Position numbers and translations under genes: made by a program
Notes under the pieces: generated by a model
Told to the model about the DNA's origin: nothing
Database searches by the model: none
What the model saw: the letters and a program-made list of their open reading frames with translations, nothing else
In this document: positions 28,809 through 41,879 of the stretch, in pieces
Layout of the letters: every line of letters begins with the position of its first letter
Numbering within the stretch: position 1 is the stretch's first letter
Assembly (NCBI GenBank): GCA_036768485.1
Contig: JAVLUZ010000569.1
Coordinates: forward strand, 248,001 to 312,000
Source: Mermis nigrescens
Lineage: Eukaryota; Nematoda; Enoplea; Mermithida; Mermithidae
DNA: 64,000 nucleotides
Reading direction: 5' to 3'

Positions 28809-28945
28809 GCGCCAAAACGGCCGCGCCAAAACGTTCATCTATAAGAAGCATACTGTTGCGCCAAAAGTGTTCCTGCGCCAAAATGTCATTGCGCCAAAAC
28901 GGCTGCGTCAAAACAGCCGCGCCAAACTGGCTGCGCCTAAAGGTC
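28809..28945. repeat. GCGCCAAA-rich short tandem array
   Basis: Six exact GCGCCAAA words plus two variants (GCGTCAAA, GCGCCTAA) in about 135 bp, mostly spaced 14-18 bp. TTTGGCGC resembles the E2F consensus. No coding role: frames on both strands just spell the repeat. Confidence 0.7.
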
Positions 28946-29948
28946 CCATCTCGCTCCAAGATGAACGCCTAACTTCCACAGTTTACTCTGAACCATATTT
29001 CTAAACCCAAGCTATGTTAAACTCTTTAAATCCGTTTCCGTTATTATTTTCCGCTGGCCTAACCCCCAGAATGATTAACACACGTTTTCAGTGCTTTTCG
29101 TTGGTTCAACCTCCAAAACTCGCCGCTATAAAAATACAGTGCGCAAGCATTTTCCGGTTCTTTCGATCGTTTAGCCTATGGGATTTAGTGGACATCATAG
29201 TGAGTTGTAGGCACGCAGTCAGCTTACCGTTCCTTTCTTTCGAACGCCACGCACTCTATCTCTCTCCCATGTTTTCATTATTTTAAGAATTCATTGATAT
29301 GCTTTTGGCTGAGATCCTCGCACTCCCCTTTTTATTCACAATTTTGTTATTGGTGAAGTTGCTGTTTACGTTATTGAATGTAGACATCATTTACCATGTA
29401 AATCGCATTTAATTGAGAATAGGTGCGATACTTCAGATTTTGAGTAGAGCCTATCCATTGGGAACGCAGAAACCATCCCCTAACCTCCCCTTTACAAATG
29501 GCGACCACCCTTTTCGTTCCGCAAGCAAGAAAAGGAAAAAAATTAAAAAAATTGAAATCTCAATTTTTCCGAATTTTTTGAACTCACGAAATCCGCAACA
29601 TCACTCATATGCTCCATTTTTCACTGATTTACTATTAGTTTATTGACTCGTTATCACTGTACGTTGCTGCAGTATACTCTCTGCTTATCGTCAATTTTTC
29701 AACTCAACATCATTTTTATCCCGATTCGGTTATTTTATCGATTCATTTTGCCTTTTTTCTGCATCAATTGTTGCCACACCGTCTAAATGTGCGATGAATA
29801 AGATAAAATGCACGATTCCCGACTTCCAACCGCTAGCTACTCTACGAAGTCAACAGCACTCAAAGCGTAAGCATACCGATATAACTCAGTCTAATTCACC
29901 TCACCTTCCCCGGTTACTTTAACTGATTTTCAAACAGTTTCAATAAAA
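28946..29948. other. Leader region of a decayed retroelement or unassigned sequence
   Basis: No gene recognised. Its position before the Gag remnant suggests an LTR/leader, but I could not identify LTR ends. Confidence 0.25.
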
Positions 29949-31471
29949 GTGGACCAACAAGCCCTTAATCTTCTGCAAGAAACCGTTTCAAAAATTCAAG
30001 ATTTGTATGAACAGCGACCTGTCTCTCTAGTCTCATCATCCCCTTTGCGCCCCTTTGCTGGTGATGGAGATACTAGTTGGTGTGAATTCGAAAAACAATT
30101 TGATAACCTCTCAATTTTGGCCGGAGCCTCACAATTTAAAAGAAAACTCGCTCTTCTTTATGCTTATCTGAAAGGGGCTGCACACACCTTTCTTTGTGAT
30201 CTCACCTCCCGAGATCCACCTCCAAATACATGGAAATAAATTTGTGATGCTTTTTGTGAACATCTCAAAATCTTCATTGTGACCTAAGAACTAATCAACT
30301 CTTTTCACGATGTGAGAGACCCGGGGATCTCGTCCAACACTATGCAGATGATATTAGGCGTCTCGCTCGAATTTCCAAACCCGGATGGACAGGCCAATAA
30401 CCAAACGATTTTATAAAAAGTCATTTTATTTCAAAACTCCTCCCAAATCTTCGTTTATGGGTCCGCAATGCGTCACCACAAACTTTCGAACAAGCTGTGT
30501 CTGAGGCTTTAAAACAGGAAATTAACCAAAATTATGACTCCATCGTCACACAGTTTGCAACTCAAAACTCCCCAAATCTACGAAATTTACAACCTGATCA
30601 AAATATGACTACAGCTTTTGCACGACCTTCTAAATTTTCTGAGCAACCACGTGAATCTTAAAATCAGAATCAGACAACGGGCAATTTCACCCCACGAGCA
30701 GCAGCAACGTACCACTCAAACCACCAAAATTCTCAAAGAACTCCGGTTTTTTCAAAAGCGTTTTCAGAATTTTCAACGCCCTCAAAAATTTTCAAAATAC
30801 ATCACAGTTTTCTGATTATTCTTTCAATCCGGATGCTTTCATTCACTGTTTTTCTTGCGGACGTCTGGTACATCGCCAAGCTAGCTATAGGACTTTAGCC
30901 AAAAATAACGAAAACTATCCTCGAAATTACGCGCACTCAAACCAAACTTTTCGAAATTCCCCATCAGAATTTCCGAAATTACTCGCAACAAAATTTTGGA
31001 AATTATTCTCAACAAAATTTTCGAAATCACTCACCTCAAAATTTTCGAAAGTATGCCCCAAAAAGTACCCCCAATAACGGAAGCTGGAGCGTGACCCCTT
31101 TCCGGACGGAGGCGCCCCAATACACGTCCAGAGGGAAAGGCGCAGTGACATATCGAGGTGCCCGGTCGAATGCTAATGTGCTAAACAACTACGGATGCAC
31201 ATCCCACGAGTTTTCGGAGGATGACGGGCAGGAATACCTGCAGCTGGAAAAAGGTGCGACCCCGCACACTCTTATGGACCCTTTTAATCACCTTACTCTT
31301 GAAGACCCCCAGCTAGCGGAAGCCTATACGCATGAGGTCGTTCCATCCATGAGGACCTATATGGTGAGGTCCGATCCTACCGATGAAGGCGCAGTAAGTA
31401 AGACGCAAGCTGATTATGATAATTTGGATTCCTATTATGGACATGTGGCCGGCAGTCGTCCCCCATTCCAA
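29949..31471 (+). pseudogene. Degraded retrotransposon Gag gene
   Basis: Starts MDQQALNLLQETVSKIQDLYEQ with a Gag-like FAGDGDTSWCEFEKQFDNL. It continues in other frames with NQLFSRCERPGDLVQHYADDIRRLARIS and LPNLRLWVRNASPQTFEQAVSEALKQEI, a typical LTR-retrotransposon capsid fold. Then comes CFSCGRLVHRQAS, a zinc knuckle whose last Cys is Ser. Several stops and frame changes break it (about 30,238, 30,396, 30,660). A further open stretch 31,091-31,477 (acidic) and 31,478-31,660 may be the linker to a lost protease. Non-functional. Confidence 0.7.
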
Positions 31472-31616
31472 AAATAGGAGGTTTTCGGAAGTCAGAGGCA
31501 CCAGTCGGTCAGGAAAATTAAAGAAGCCCACCACACGCTTCAGTCGAAGTACTCTGGGAAAGAATACGCGTGCCCAAATCAGTCGATTAGGTAATCGTAC
31601 AAATCCACACCTAGTA

Positions 31617-31950
31617 CATTGGCGTGCGAAGGGGTTTGAAGGGGCTTACACCCCTGCAGAAGTTGAAAAAACCCCCGCACCCCCGCAGAATTCTATTTTT
31701 AGTACCATTTTTTTTACAATCTCGCCCTACCAGACCCAGTTTTCTTGCTACCCATGTATGCCGGGCAGCACATGTGGACGCGGAGGGGGGTAGGCAGCCC
31801 CAGGAGGGCGAATACCCAAAATAATCAAAATACCTCCTCAGTATTCAATGTTCGAATTTTTTCTACGATGTTTTGATGCTAATGGATAGTGATCGATGAG
31901 AAACGTTGAGAAATGGTGCTTTCTCCGCCATACCACCATTTAATCGCAAG
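31617..31950 (+). mobile_element. Two adjacent MITE copies (short form, then family A)
   Basis: 31,617-31,762 matches the short form at 14,108; 31,764-31,950 carries the family-A core 'ttttgatgctaatggatagtg' and 'gagaaacgttgagaaatgg', truncated at its right end. Diverged. Confidence 0.5.
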
Positions 31951-34529
31951 CTATTAGCTTATTGTCGGAAATGGTTTTAAAATTTATGACCGAAGTTGTG
32001 TGAAACAGACTGTAGACGTTCTGGTGGTAGTTTAGCGCTCTAACCACTGGAACTATCTGGCTGATAGTTTAAGTTATGTTAATGTTAGATAAGCGATAAG
32101 TTGCTCCACTCTGTGTCAGCATTGTTTTAGTATCGACTGAAAATTTTTCGACAAGGGTTGCATTCCGACTTGGGTTAACCTTACCTGAGCTTAGGCTTAA
32201 GCTATTTGAAAACAAAAACCTTGATTTCAGGGGGATGATTTCAGGGAGAATCATGGTTTTTTGATTTCGTACGGCCTAAGCCCGAGCTAAATGTAGGGAA
32301 ACCTCACTTGAAATATCAATTTTAAAAGAAATGGAGCTAAAAGCAATGATTTCAACGAGAATTATGGTTTTTGTTTTTGAACGGCTTAAGCCAGCTTGAG
32401 CTCCAAATAAAGAATGCCCACCCTGAAGTACCTACCAGAACTTAAAAGAAATAGAGTTACTTGATTGATATCGCTGAGTCAGCACTTTTATATGGCAGTT
32501 TTACATATAGTCTGGTATACAACCTTTAGTCCGAAAAATCGCTTCACGTATGGGTGTCTAGGCACTAGTGTTGTAAAAGATAAGGCTTTTTCGCAAGATA
32601 AAACATAAAGATAAAGTAAAAATTTAAAAAATCTTTGAGTTAAAGATAAAGATAAGGATAAAAAGCTAAGGAAGATAAAGATACAGATCATTTGCAAGGT
32701 AAGGGATCTTAAAGATAAAGACAGAATAAGTGCTTGGATCTAAGAGTATGTGTATGAAATGCAATAAGCGAACGTAGGTGATACAAAGCAGTCAACCGAA
32801 CACCCTTGCTTTGACGGCTGAGGTCACAGAGGTGATTAGCTGTGGGCACACATAGTCGTAGGAGGTCTGGGGGTTTTACTGCGGTAATCTGATCGACCCA
32901 TGAGGACCCGCCAGACCCCCAGAATATAATTGCTCGCTTATTTTGCGATTTTTGCCACTTAAATTCCACAAAGCCATTTTATTATTTTATTAACTTTTTA
33001 ACCAAGTATCCGTAAATTAGTTAAAAAACTCGTCAAAATTATTTCAATTCGCCTTTATCCATATTCTGAGAACGCAACTTTTGTATGCACAGTCTACATA
33101 TAAACAAACCATTAACTACAGATCTAATGAAAAACAATAGAGCTCAAACTTGGCAAGAATTATCAGGATTTCAACTGCAGGAAGAAAACAGAATGAAAAA
33201 CACTTAATTTAGGACAAATCCTTTCGACTTCGCTCTCTATCAAATATAGAACACTGGTTGCAAGGTGCTAAAGTTAATGAAGAAATTGAAGAAGAATTCA
33301 CTTAGAAGTGTGTATTTACAGCATGGGAATTTCGGGAAGAAGTGGTGGGTCTGTTACCATTCTGGTAGAAGGAGGGTTCAGAAACCCCAAACTTCTAAGA
33401 CACGTATTGTTGGATGCTACATATGAAAACTTCAATTTTTTCGTGCAAAATAAAACCTATTAAAAATGGATTTATTGGTATGCAATGTAATCGTGCAAAG
33501 GTACTTATAAAATCGATGAAAAAACGAAAAAACGAATACAAGCTGTGCAATCTTTGTGTAGCAAACCTTTCGAGCTTCAATAGGTATGTTACCCACTATT
33601 GAACTAGTAAGCTTAATACACCGGAAAAGACTTACTAAAAATATGTATTACAGTAGGTAAATAAAATCTAAAAAAGTAAATCTAATCACAACAAAATCAA
33701 TTTATGCTTCGATCTCTGAACAAGTGAAGTCCCAATATTACCGCTGTATATACCTCGGCTGTATTCTTCCAAGACTGTATTTCAAGGTGCATGATCCTTA
33801 TTTCCCATTAAAGCTTAGTGAGTGCGGGAAAATAAACCGCTATGAAAATTCGTTTTAGAATATTGAGGCGGTAGCAATGTTGGTTCTTAAATCTCAAAAA
33901 AAGACCGAAACACTTTATTTTTATCGGCAATGAGCGAAAAATTATCGCAAAGATCATTTTACATTCCGCAGCGAATGAATACTGAACAGACAGGCGCGTG
34001 AAACAAAAAGTGGGGTTTAGGGCAGGCCTAGAGCCCTAGATAGATCAATGGGAAACCTTCTGAGCGGAAGAGGCAAAATCAAGGCTAAAACCTGCTAAAA
34101 ATCGAAGAATTTCTCCAAAATGGTCCAAAAATAGACTAAAAAACAGATTAAATCAATTTTCACACTGATTTAGCATCAATACCTGTTATTGACGTCATTT
34201 ATCCCGAAAAGCTAATTTTTTGACCCCGTGCCGACTTGCAATGCAACTCCCACCAGATCGGTCAAGCTGCGCGCACCTACTGAGAGCAAGTCATTTCTTT
34301 CTTATCTTGTATTGCAGTAAAATTTGAATACGTCTTAATATTTCATCTCGAAACTGCATTCCTCTTTACGTATTTATGTAAGTAAATCTTTCCAGCAAGA
34401 TAAATTCTTATCAGAAAAAAAGATAAAGACAAAGGTGACCTAAAATTTTTCTAAAAGATAAAGATAAAATAAAGAAAGTGTTAAGATAAATATAAAGAAT
34501 TTATCTTGCTGAAAATAAACATCAGCATT
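31951..34529. other. Non-coding repeats with two AGATAA-rich patches
   Basis: No gene seen. 32,570-32,730 and 34,385-34,510 are built from AGATAAAGATAA-type words (GATA-factor-like WGATAR). About 32,820-32,960 resembles the short MITE form. The rest is AT-rich and unassigned. Confidence 0.4.
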
Positions 34530-34537
34530 ATACTTTT

Positions 34538-35445
34538 GGCTAAAGACGGTTTGGGGGGGCATGCAAAAGTATAGTCAACAATAAACTATATATCATTGTT
34601 CGGCGACGCTCAGTGTGAACAATGGCGAGGTTGGACGAAGGTCGGCGCATGCCAATGAATGAGAATAAAAGAAACTATCGATTTTGAATGCTGCCTTCAA
34701 ATTCAGCGCATTTTTGCAGCAAGATGAAATAAAATTTAATTGAAAAATATAAAGTTTTAAAATCACTTTTTATTTATATAAACACTCAGAACTAATTAAT
34801 CGAAATTGTCGTGCAACTAATAGCTAAATTAGGAATCGTTATCATAAATTTTTGTCAGATTACTTCGGCCTGGATATGTACTGTTGTTTCAATGACATCT
34901 TGAGTTGTTTTTATGACATCAAAAGAATATGGTTTTACATTGAGGTACACATCCTATAATGTATCAGACGCTTTTTTCTAGATAATCACTTCATATTTAA
35001 AAATTTTAATTCAAGTTATCAATCTAAACTTGATCTTTCTGTTTCTAGCTCCTTCGAGAAGATCTCAAAGATAAGAGTTATACATTTTCGCCCAGAAAAT
35101 GTATAAGAAAATACATCAAGCGCAACATGCAAGTTATGTATAAGAATGAAAAGTGATTTTTAATTTCATATTTTTCAATTAAATCTTATGTCGTCTTGCT
35201 GTAAAAAATACGTTGAATTTGAAGATAAAATTAAAAATCGATGATTTTGCGAATTCAAAGTTTGAAATCGAATGCTAAACTAGTCCGAATCGTGGATGCG
35301 CGACCTAGTTTCTTTTGTTGTCATTTATTGACATCCGCCGACCTTCGTACAACCCCGCCATTGTTCTCACTGAGCGTCGCCGAACAATGGTTTACACTTT
35401 AACGTTGACTATACTTTTGCATGCCCCCCAAAATCGTCTTTAGCC
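34538..35445. mobile_element. Foldback-type DNA element with ~250-bp terminal inverted repeats
   Basis: The left end GGCTAAAGACGGTTTGGGG is mirrored by the right end ...CGTCTTTAGCC. Inverse matching continues through GCATGCAAAAGTATAGTCAAC and TTCGGCGACGCTCA to about 34,800 and 35,140. Flanks ATACTTTT (34,530-34,537) and ATAATTTT (35,446-35,453) look like an 8-bp target duplication with one change. The interrupted sequence is the repeat arm also seen uninterrupted at 60,144-60,170. No coding capacity, so non-autonomous. Confidence 0.75.
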
Positions 35446-37242
35446 ATAATTTTTATCATGATCACCCTAACCTTATTAAAACCGATCAAATGTTTTCAGT
35501 GTAAACTTTACGCAACTACTGGGTATAAAGAACACTTACATTCAGATTTTCAACCCGGGCGTTACATGGAACGTTTAGAAAAATTAAGCTTTTGCAACGC
35601 TTAAGAATTAAAATTAATTTTAAGTTTAAACTTAGCACAAGTACAGGGTGTAAAGAAAGCACGCAGTCAGATTCGTTATCCTGACCCTACACGAGACATA
35701 TTTTGAAAAAAATCACGTTTTACAATGTTCTGGAAGTAAAATAAATTTGTAGTGTAAACTTAACCTATCAGCATTAATTGAATAGTATATACTTTGCATA
35801 ACTACCGGGTGTAAAAACCAACAGTCAGGTTCGTAATTCTGACCTCACATATAACAATTTGAAAAAATTAAGCTTTTGCAACGCTCTAGGAGTGAAGTTA
35901 ATTTCCAGTATAAAGTTCACACAGCCACCGAGTGTTTAGATGATTTAAGTCGGATTCGTCATTGTCATATTACTCTGATATTACGATCAATATTTATGAA
36001 AAAATTGACTCTTCACAATGGTCTGAAGACAAATAAATATTAGATGTAAACCGCTTTGCAATTGTTGAGTGTAAACAAATGCGTCCAACTGACGTATGGC
36101 GTTTGATCCCTGGTACATTTTTAGGCTTGTGACTATGTCTAGACTCATAACCGGAGAAGATGACAGAAAAAAGGAGTTAGAAGCACGTATAACTTCCTAA
36201 TTTTTGACTTTAAACCTCCCGAAAAAGCTCAATATTGATTTAAATAAACATAAATTGGTGTTACACGTACCCCTTAGAAAATTATTCATGTATATTCAAT
36301 TCGACTTATCCTGACTTCTAAAGGAAGAGAAAGCCGAACAAAAAAGGGACAAAAATGTATTTTCTCAGTATCCATCATACTGTAAAATTCAAAGATCTGT
36401 CTAACTTCCTATTTAGTGTAAAAAAGTTCAGTTCAAACCAGTTTGTAGCATTTGAATCTCAGTACGTTTGTGTGTGAAAAACTTGTTACACCCTAATTTC
36501 GAACTTTATACTTCCAGAAATAATTCAATATTGAGTTTTCTAAACGCAGTTTGCTGCGACGAGTATGCCCTTTAAACGTATTTTATTTTTATTCTATTTA
36601 ATTTCTCCCGACTTTCAAGCGCAGAAGTTGGCGGAAAAATCCGAGACAATACCTGTTTTTCATGCAATCCACTAGAGTGTAAACTTTAAACCATTGAATA
36701 TAACTCCGTATTTAATGTAAAAAAGTTTACAGGTTAGTCAGAGGTAGTCCTTTGGGTCCTAGAACATTTCTATTAGGAAAAATTTTCGGGGACTCATATC
36801 CGGACTTGTTGGAAGACAGAAAGAAGTCAAAAATGCGACAAAAATCTGTCTCTACCCCACCAGAGTTTTACACAGTTTACACTCCCTCTGGAGAACTAAT
36901 GCGAAATTCAAAAAACAAAAAATTTTCCATGAAGAGAATTTTATTTCCTTCAATTCTATACCATTAAATTGTATGAGGCACTCAAGCTGAGTTGTATACA
37001 AGCTGGGCGTGAAAACTGTCGCAGGTTTGTCTATGTTATAACGTTACGCCAAAACTTTACACGCTCACTACAAACTCTGTATTAAGTGCTAAGTTGAAAA
37101 GGGTGCACATCCGGATTTTTAATTATCTATTTTTTTAAAAATTTGCAACCCTTAAAAATATTTCAGTGTTGCTGTAGGGAGGCCCTCATATGTTGGGGAT
37201 ACCCAAATATATTATAGGTATACGCGCTAACGCGTTACCTAT
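35446..37242. repeat. Long repeat arm, copy 1 (TGTAAA-rich)
   Basis: An array of related blocks each containing GTGTAAA(C/G)TTTACAC-like near-palindromes, 'cagattcgtaattctgacc' and 'gaacatttt..aaaaattaagc'. Same order as 47,590-49,890 and 60,200-63,700. Ends in the terminal hairpin AGGTATACGCG-CTAA-CGCGTTACCT (37,216-37,240). Confidence 0.7.
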
Positions 37243-38167
37243 GATAAAGATTACAACACTACTAGGCATACACAAAATACGGGTCCCCGGTAGTACAACA
37301 ATGCCCAGTTCCACATCATAATAAACGCGTTAAAGTATATTGACTTAATTATTATTCTTTATTGGTTATTTAAACTAGGACTGCTTTTTGCCATGCTGTC
37401 AGACGAACGTACAAATGAGTTACCAGAAACCTATTTTCCTATTGTTATGCGTCGGCTTGTACTTATTTTCAATAAAGGTGCCTACGATGCGAATGTCAGT
37501 CACAGCAATGAATAAATCGAAAGCAAGCTATCCTCCTATTACTTTTGATTTATATTAATCGATCGATGGTACGTAGAACTTCGTAACAAACCGAATAGAT
37601 CTTAGTCCATTTTATCAGACAAATGATTTGTAAAATATTCGGGAAATTTAGTTTAGCTTGTTTGCTATAAAAGGAAAAGATGATTGGATCTGGGCCTTCA
37701 AAAGACCTATGTAAAAAGGGACGTTTTAAGGGCAGAATGAGAAAACGAAGGCCTAGCGGCCCTCAGTCGTGAATTTAATGGGCTAGCGACTGGAGATGGA
37801 AGTCTGTTGGAGCGGAAAACCGCGGAAATATACACTAAAATTCATTTTAAGGGCCTTCCACATTCTGATGGCTTTGAGTTCTTGAATATCTAAACTACCA
37901 AATCCTCTCCACGCCACGCCCGTTTAGCGGTCTTCAGGCTGAAATATAGATTATGAATATATTATATTTATCTTTTTCTTTTATAAAAACCGCTTCCTCA
38001 ACCTGAGTAATTTTTTTGACAATAAGTCGAATTTTGTTTGCTCAATTAATTTCCGTTTCAAATTACGATAGCGTGCATTCTATCTCGTGTTACACATCCT
38101 ACCGAGCTGTTCCAAAAGCCAAATGATGTCATTTTTCTAAGTGTAGGCCAAATTTTTCTAATTTTAG
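37243..38167. other. Unassigned AT-rich sequence
   Basis: No gene or familiar repeat recognised. Confidence 0.3.
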
Positions 38168-38471
38168 CAAAGTGATGTTTTGATTGCTAATTTGTTCGAA
38201 TTGGCGGAGAGTTTGGACGAGAATCCTATTGACTGCGATATAACAGCGCACGTTGGATTCAATCCTTATGATGTCGTTTCTCGTTTGAATAAAGTCAAAA
38301 GTGGCGTTGACTGTTGGTTTTTGTGTCACAAACGTCAGCCCTGCCTTTCAGTGACTTTCATGGTGGATTTTGGTATATGCTTTCTACACGATACCATGTT
38401 GGAAAACGCTGACAAAGTCGTGGACGCACCATTTAAAAACATTATTTACTTGACGATCCTTTGCACGCTCA
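38168..38471 (+). CDS. Protease copy 2, putative N-terminal domain exon
   Basis: An open exon between TTTTAG and GTAAGT donor: SDVLIANLFELAESLDENP, then a cysteine-bearing part (VDCWFLCHKRQPC) and HDTMLENADKV. It lies upstream of and in line with the zymogen exons at 38,984 and 39,923. It may encode the regulatory pro-domain; no CLIP or other known domain is evident. The phase at its donor (1) does not match cleanly with the next exon, so the join is unsure. Confidence 0.4.
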
Positions 38472-38983
38472 GTAAGTTAACCGTCGGTGACTTTTCGGTC
38501 ATTCTTGTTCCTTTTTTCTTTGGCTAACACGTCTCTGCCATCATACACAGTGCTCACTATAGGTGCACAGCATGACCGATCTGGGGTGAGGGGGTCAGCT
38601 GGTCTAGTGGTGGGGTCAAGAATTTAACCTTTTGGGCCAAACTGATCTTGAAAAAATTGGTATAAGCGCTAAGATAATGTTAAAACTACGTTATTACACA
38701 GTTTCTGGTAGGAAAAATTTTTTAATTTTCATCCAATTCCGATCTTCATTTTGCCTTGTTTTCTCCAAACAATTTCCCATTTTTCATTCTGTGCGTCTAG
38801 ACCCTCGCAAACCCCCTTCCCAAACGTGCATGTCCGGTTTTCACTGCGTAATGCCGAAATTTCGAGGATTCGAGGATTTTAAGTATTCCACGTCAAAAAG
38901 GTCTAAAAATAGAATTTTAAGTCAAAAACACTAATTTTAGAAGTTTCTCATCTATCTCTATCTATTTGCATCAAATATTGCAG

Positions 38984-39057
38984 AGCCGTTTCTACTTCAA
39001 ACCCTACGGGAATGCCACAAGTGTTTCATAACGAACCCGTTCAGCAAGTTGGACAGA
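38984..39057 (+). CDS. Protease copy 2, short linker exon
   Basis: Flanked by TATTGCAG and GTATGT. In the frame that fits the next exon it reads AVSTSNPTGMPQVFHNEPVQQVGQ, a plausible pro-domain linker. The frame that fits the previous exon differs, so one exon boundary is wrong or the gene is damaged. Confidence 0.35.
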
Positions 39058-39922
39058 GTATGTGAAAAATCGACTTATTTTTCAAATATTAAGGAGAAAC
39101 AGCTTTATCCGAATCTAAAAGATTGCTTTTTGCGCATATTTTACAGAACATGTATTAGAATGATCCTATAATGAGCTAGATGCAGAATTAATTAGCCAAC
39201 GAATGTCCTTCTTTGGGTTTTGATTGAAAGCGGGTAAGAAGAATGGGAAAGTTAGGGTTTCAAGATTTTGCGTTTTCCATTTTAAACAGTATTTGACATC
39301 TGCTTAATATTTTTATCTGATTCAGCTGACTCTTTATTATGTGAAAAATAGTTGTCCAACAATTCGGTCTTGTAATTTATGTGCAAGTCTAATTATTATA
39401 CATAATTTACCAAAATACTGTAGCATTTTTTGACAATATTCTATACACCTCACCTTACATGGGTAAGGCATAAAGAAATCTATTTCGGGGAATCCATCGA
39501 ATCCTCGGGGGGTATATAAATCCTCCAAACTCCAAACCCATGCCTACATGTGCACATTACACGTAGAAATACTTTCTTGTTCATAGGAAAAGCGGAGTGA
39601 GTTGCAGATTTTTCTAATTTCATCAGAAGATTATTCGTCTTAGTCTGGGAAATTATACAAAACTATAAAATATTCATTAATTCCGGGCAACTGAAGCAAC
39701 AAGAGGTGAAGTAATAACCGCATATTGTTTGAAAAGATATTTAAAAGTTTAACACGAATTCCTGTTACAAACCGTTTTGTACCTTTCTCATACTAGGTCG
39801 ACCTATCGCTTTTGGCGCAAACGCAAATCTGCATTAGCAAATATGCTTTCGATTAAGCGCCTATTGCTCATTTTTCAGCATTTGCGCCTTTTAATTTTTG
39901 TTTTCGGAATTTGATTTTCAAG

Positions 39923-40210
39923 GACAAGTTCGCTATGAGAGAAAAATCGAAAGTGGCCCTTATCGCGGTTGTGGCACAGTACCATCAGCAGAGTTATTTG
40001 TTGTCGAAGGAGATAAGCTGAGGAGAAAGAGAATAGTTGGCGATCTCAAAGTACCGGCGTCTCCATATTCTCTGCCTTGGTTTGGCGTAATAAAGCGAGA
40101 TGGAGATGACATGTGTGGCATAACATTGATAGCTATGAATGAATTGGATACCTCAACTCGTTTTGGAATAACTGCTGCGCATTGCTTGACTGTGGGAACC
40201 TGCACATACC
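39923..40210 (+). CDS. Trypsin-like serine protease, copy 2, zymogen-cleavage and catalytic His exon
   Basis: Translation holds the activation site KLRRKR|IVGD, then LPWFGVIKRDG, CGITLIA and GITAAHCLT with the catalytic His57. Acceptor TTTTCAAG, donor GTATGT. A cysteine-rich pro-part precedes the cleavage site (GPYRGCGTVPSAELFVV). Equivalent sequence for copy 1 is not seen in the window. The phase at the donor (1) does not match the phase 2 start of the Asp exon at 41,880, so the boundary needs transcript data. Confidence 0.65.
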
Positions 40211-41879
40211 GTATGTCTCACTCATACAACGGCTTGAAATTATAGAATGGGATGGCAGTCAGCTGCTTTTAGGGTAGATAAAGTGAACAAATTCTAGTCT
40301 CGACCCAAAACGACCAAAGTTCATAAAATGACCAAAAACAAGCTTTTGTCCATAGATGTAGGGGTTCATAAAAATCTCGATCCTTGGGGACCGGGGGCGG
40401 CGGTTCCAATTCAGTGTTACATATACTCGTAGAGCCTCACTGTCACAAAACGCTAAGAAACGCTATTTCACACACTTTACTGGGTGGTGAAAAATCACCA
40501 ACGTTCTTGTCATATGCATGTATCTCCAGAAATACACTTGTTTAGCATTCTGCAAGTTTATGTAAAAAAGATAAGAAAAAAGTCTACGAGTATATTCTGG
40601 TATGTATATGAAATAAAGGTATCTAATAAACGCAATATTTCCTAATCTATACAGTCAATTTTTAGATTAAATAGAATCGTCCATTTTCAAGAAAGTACAA
40701 TCTATAAAGTAGATTTATTTTTTGTATGCATTACTGTTAATTCTTTAAACAAAAGATGCTTCCGTTGAATTTACTGCTAATCGTGAATTGTCGAAATGAA
40801 TTTGTACAAAGTATGTGTGAGTAAACATCTAATATAATAAATGGAAGTAGTTCATTATTAGTTTATTATTTTACACTTTATTTTAATGAGTTTATTATCA
40901 CATATCAATCATTTTTGTTTCTTTAGTTTTTCGATACATATCAAGAACACATACGTATTACAATTAATTTTACTGGATATATGTTTTTTCTCAAACGTAG
41001 ACCTATGGAACTCGAAAATTTATGAAAATTTTCGTTTCTATTTAAAATTTAAAAATTTCATATTCAAAAACCTAAAAATTACTTTTCAGGTTTTCCTATG
41101 CCAGTCTTTTAATAAACACATCAGGTCGATTGAAGTGGTATTTACTTTGCTTCTATCTGACTTGCCCTTACTGTGCTTCTCTCACTCTATCCCAGAATTT
41201 ACAATAAACATAATAATTGCGCCTGATTTCTTCGTAAGATTATCTGCAAGTACTAAGTTTTTTTCAAATTTCCAACAACAACGTCTAATTTTACCTGATG
41301 AAAATACCAACGAGACAGTTTTGCTTCCCTAATAAAATTTTGCAATCTTGCCAATCAACCTTTCCTCTTCATTTCGGCTAATTCTAAACTCATTTACATT
41401 TAAGTAAGTATCACGATTCCGGAGATATAGCTTTGAATGCTCAGTGATCTTTTTTGTACCACCATGATTCTTTACATAAAAGTTGTGAAGCTACTAAAAA
41501 TCACGAATTAGTACATGACCTGAGGCACAGCATATCCGACCCTAGGGGTTCAGCCGCTCTGTGAGGTCAGTAAGTAAGGTTTTTTGGGTCTAAATGACCT
41601 CAAAAATTAGTATATGCAGGATAGCGTTAGAGCTACGTTATTTAATAGTTTCTAAACATTTTGAAGCGCTTTTGAATAAAATTTTTGTTTTGCATTCATT
41701 CTCAGCCTTTATTTAGCCTCATTTCCAACAGAAAAGTTCCCGGTCATTTTTACACTTTTAGGGTTCAGAGGCTCCCACCTCCGAACCTCCTAAGTGCGTT
41801 TCTAATCGTACATCCCTATACTTGATTATTTTATTGAAATTACTGTATAGCAAAGGAAGAAGTCTGGCATAATATTTAG
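40211..41879 (+). other. Intron of protease copy 2
   Basis: AT-rich, no gene. 41,520-41,815 resembles 38,580-38,930, an old dispersed repeat. Confidence 0.35.

Noticed and set aside
28809..28945. CRISPR-like array
   Set aside because: Repeats are only 8-10 bp with irregular 14-34 bp spacing, in a eukaryotic context with no cas genes.
28700..29004. Overlapping 60-90 codon ORFs on both strands
   Set aside because: They translate the GCGCCAAA repeats and their flanks; no support for coding.
36752..36967. 71-codon ORF in the repeat arm
   Set aside because: Lies in degenerate tandem repeat sequence without counterpart in the other arms.
38180..38527. Reading this block as a single-exon gene
   Set aside because: No ATG start, strong acceptor and GTAAGT donor inside; better as an exon upstream of the protease exons.
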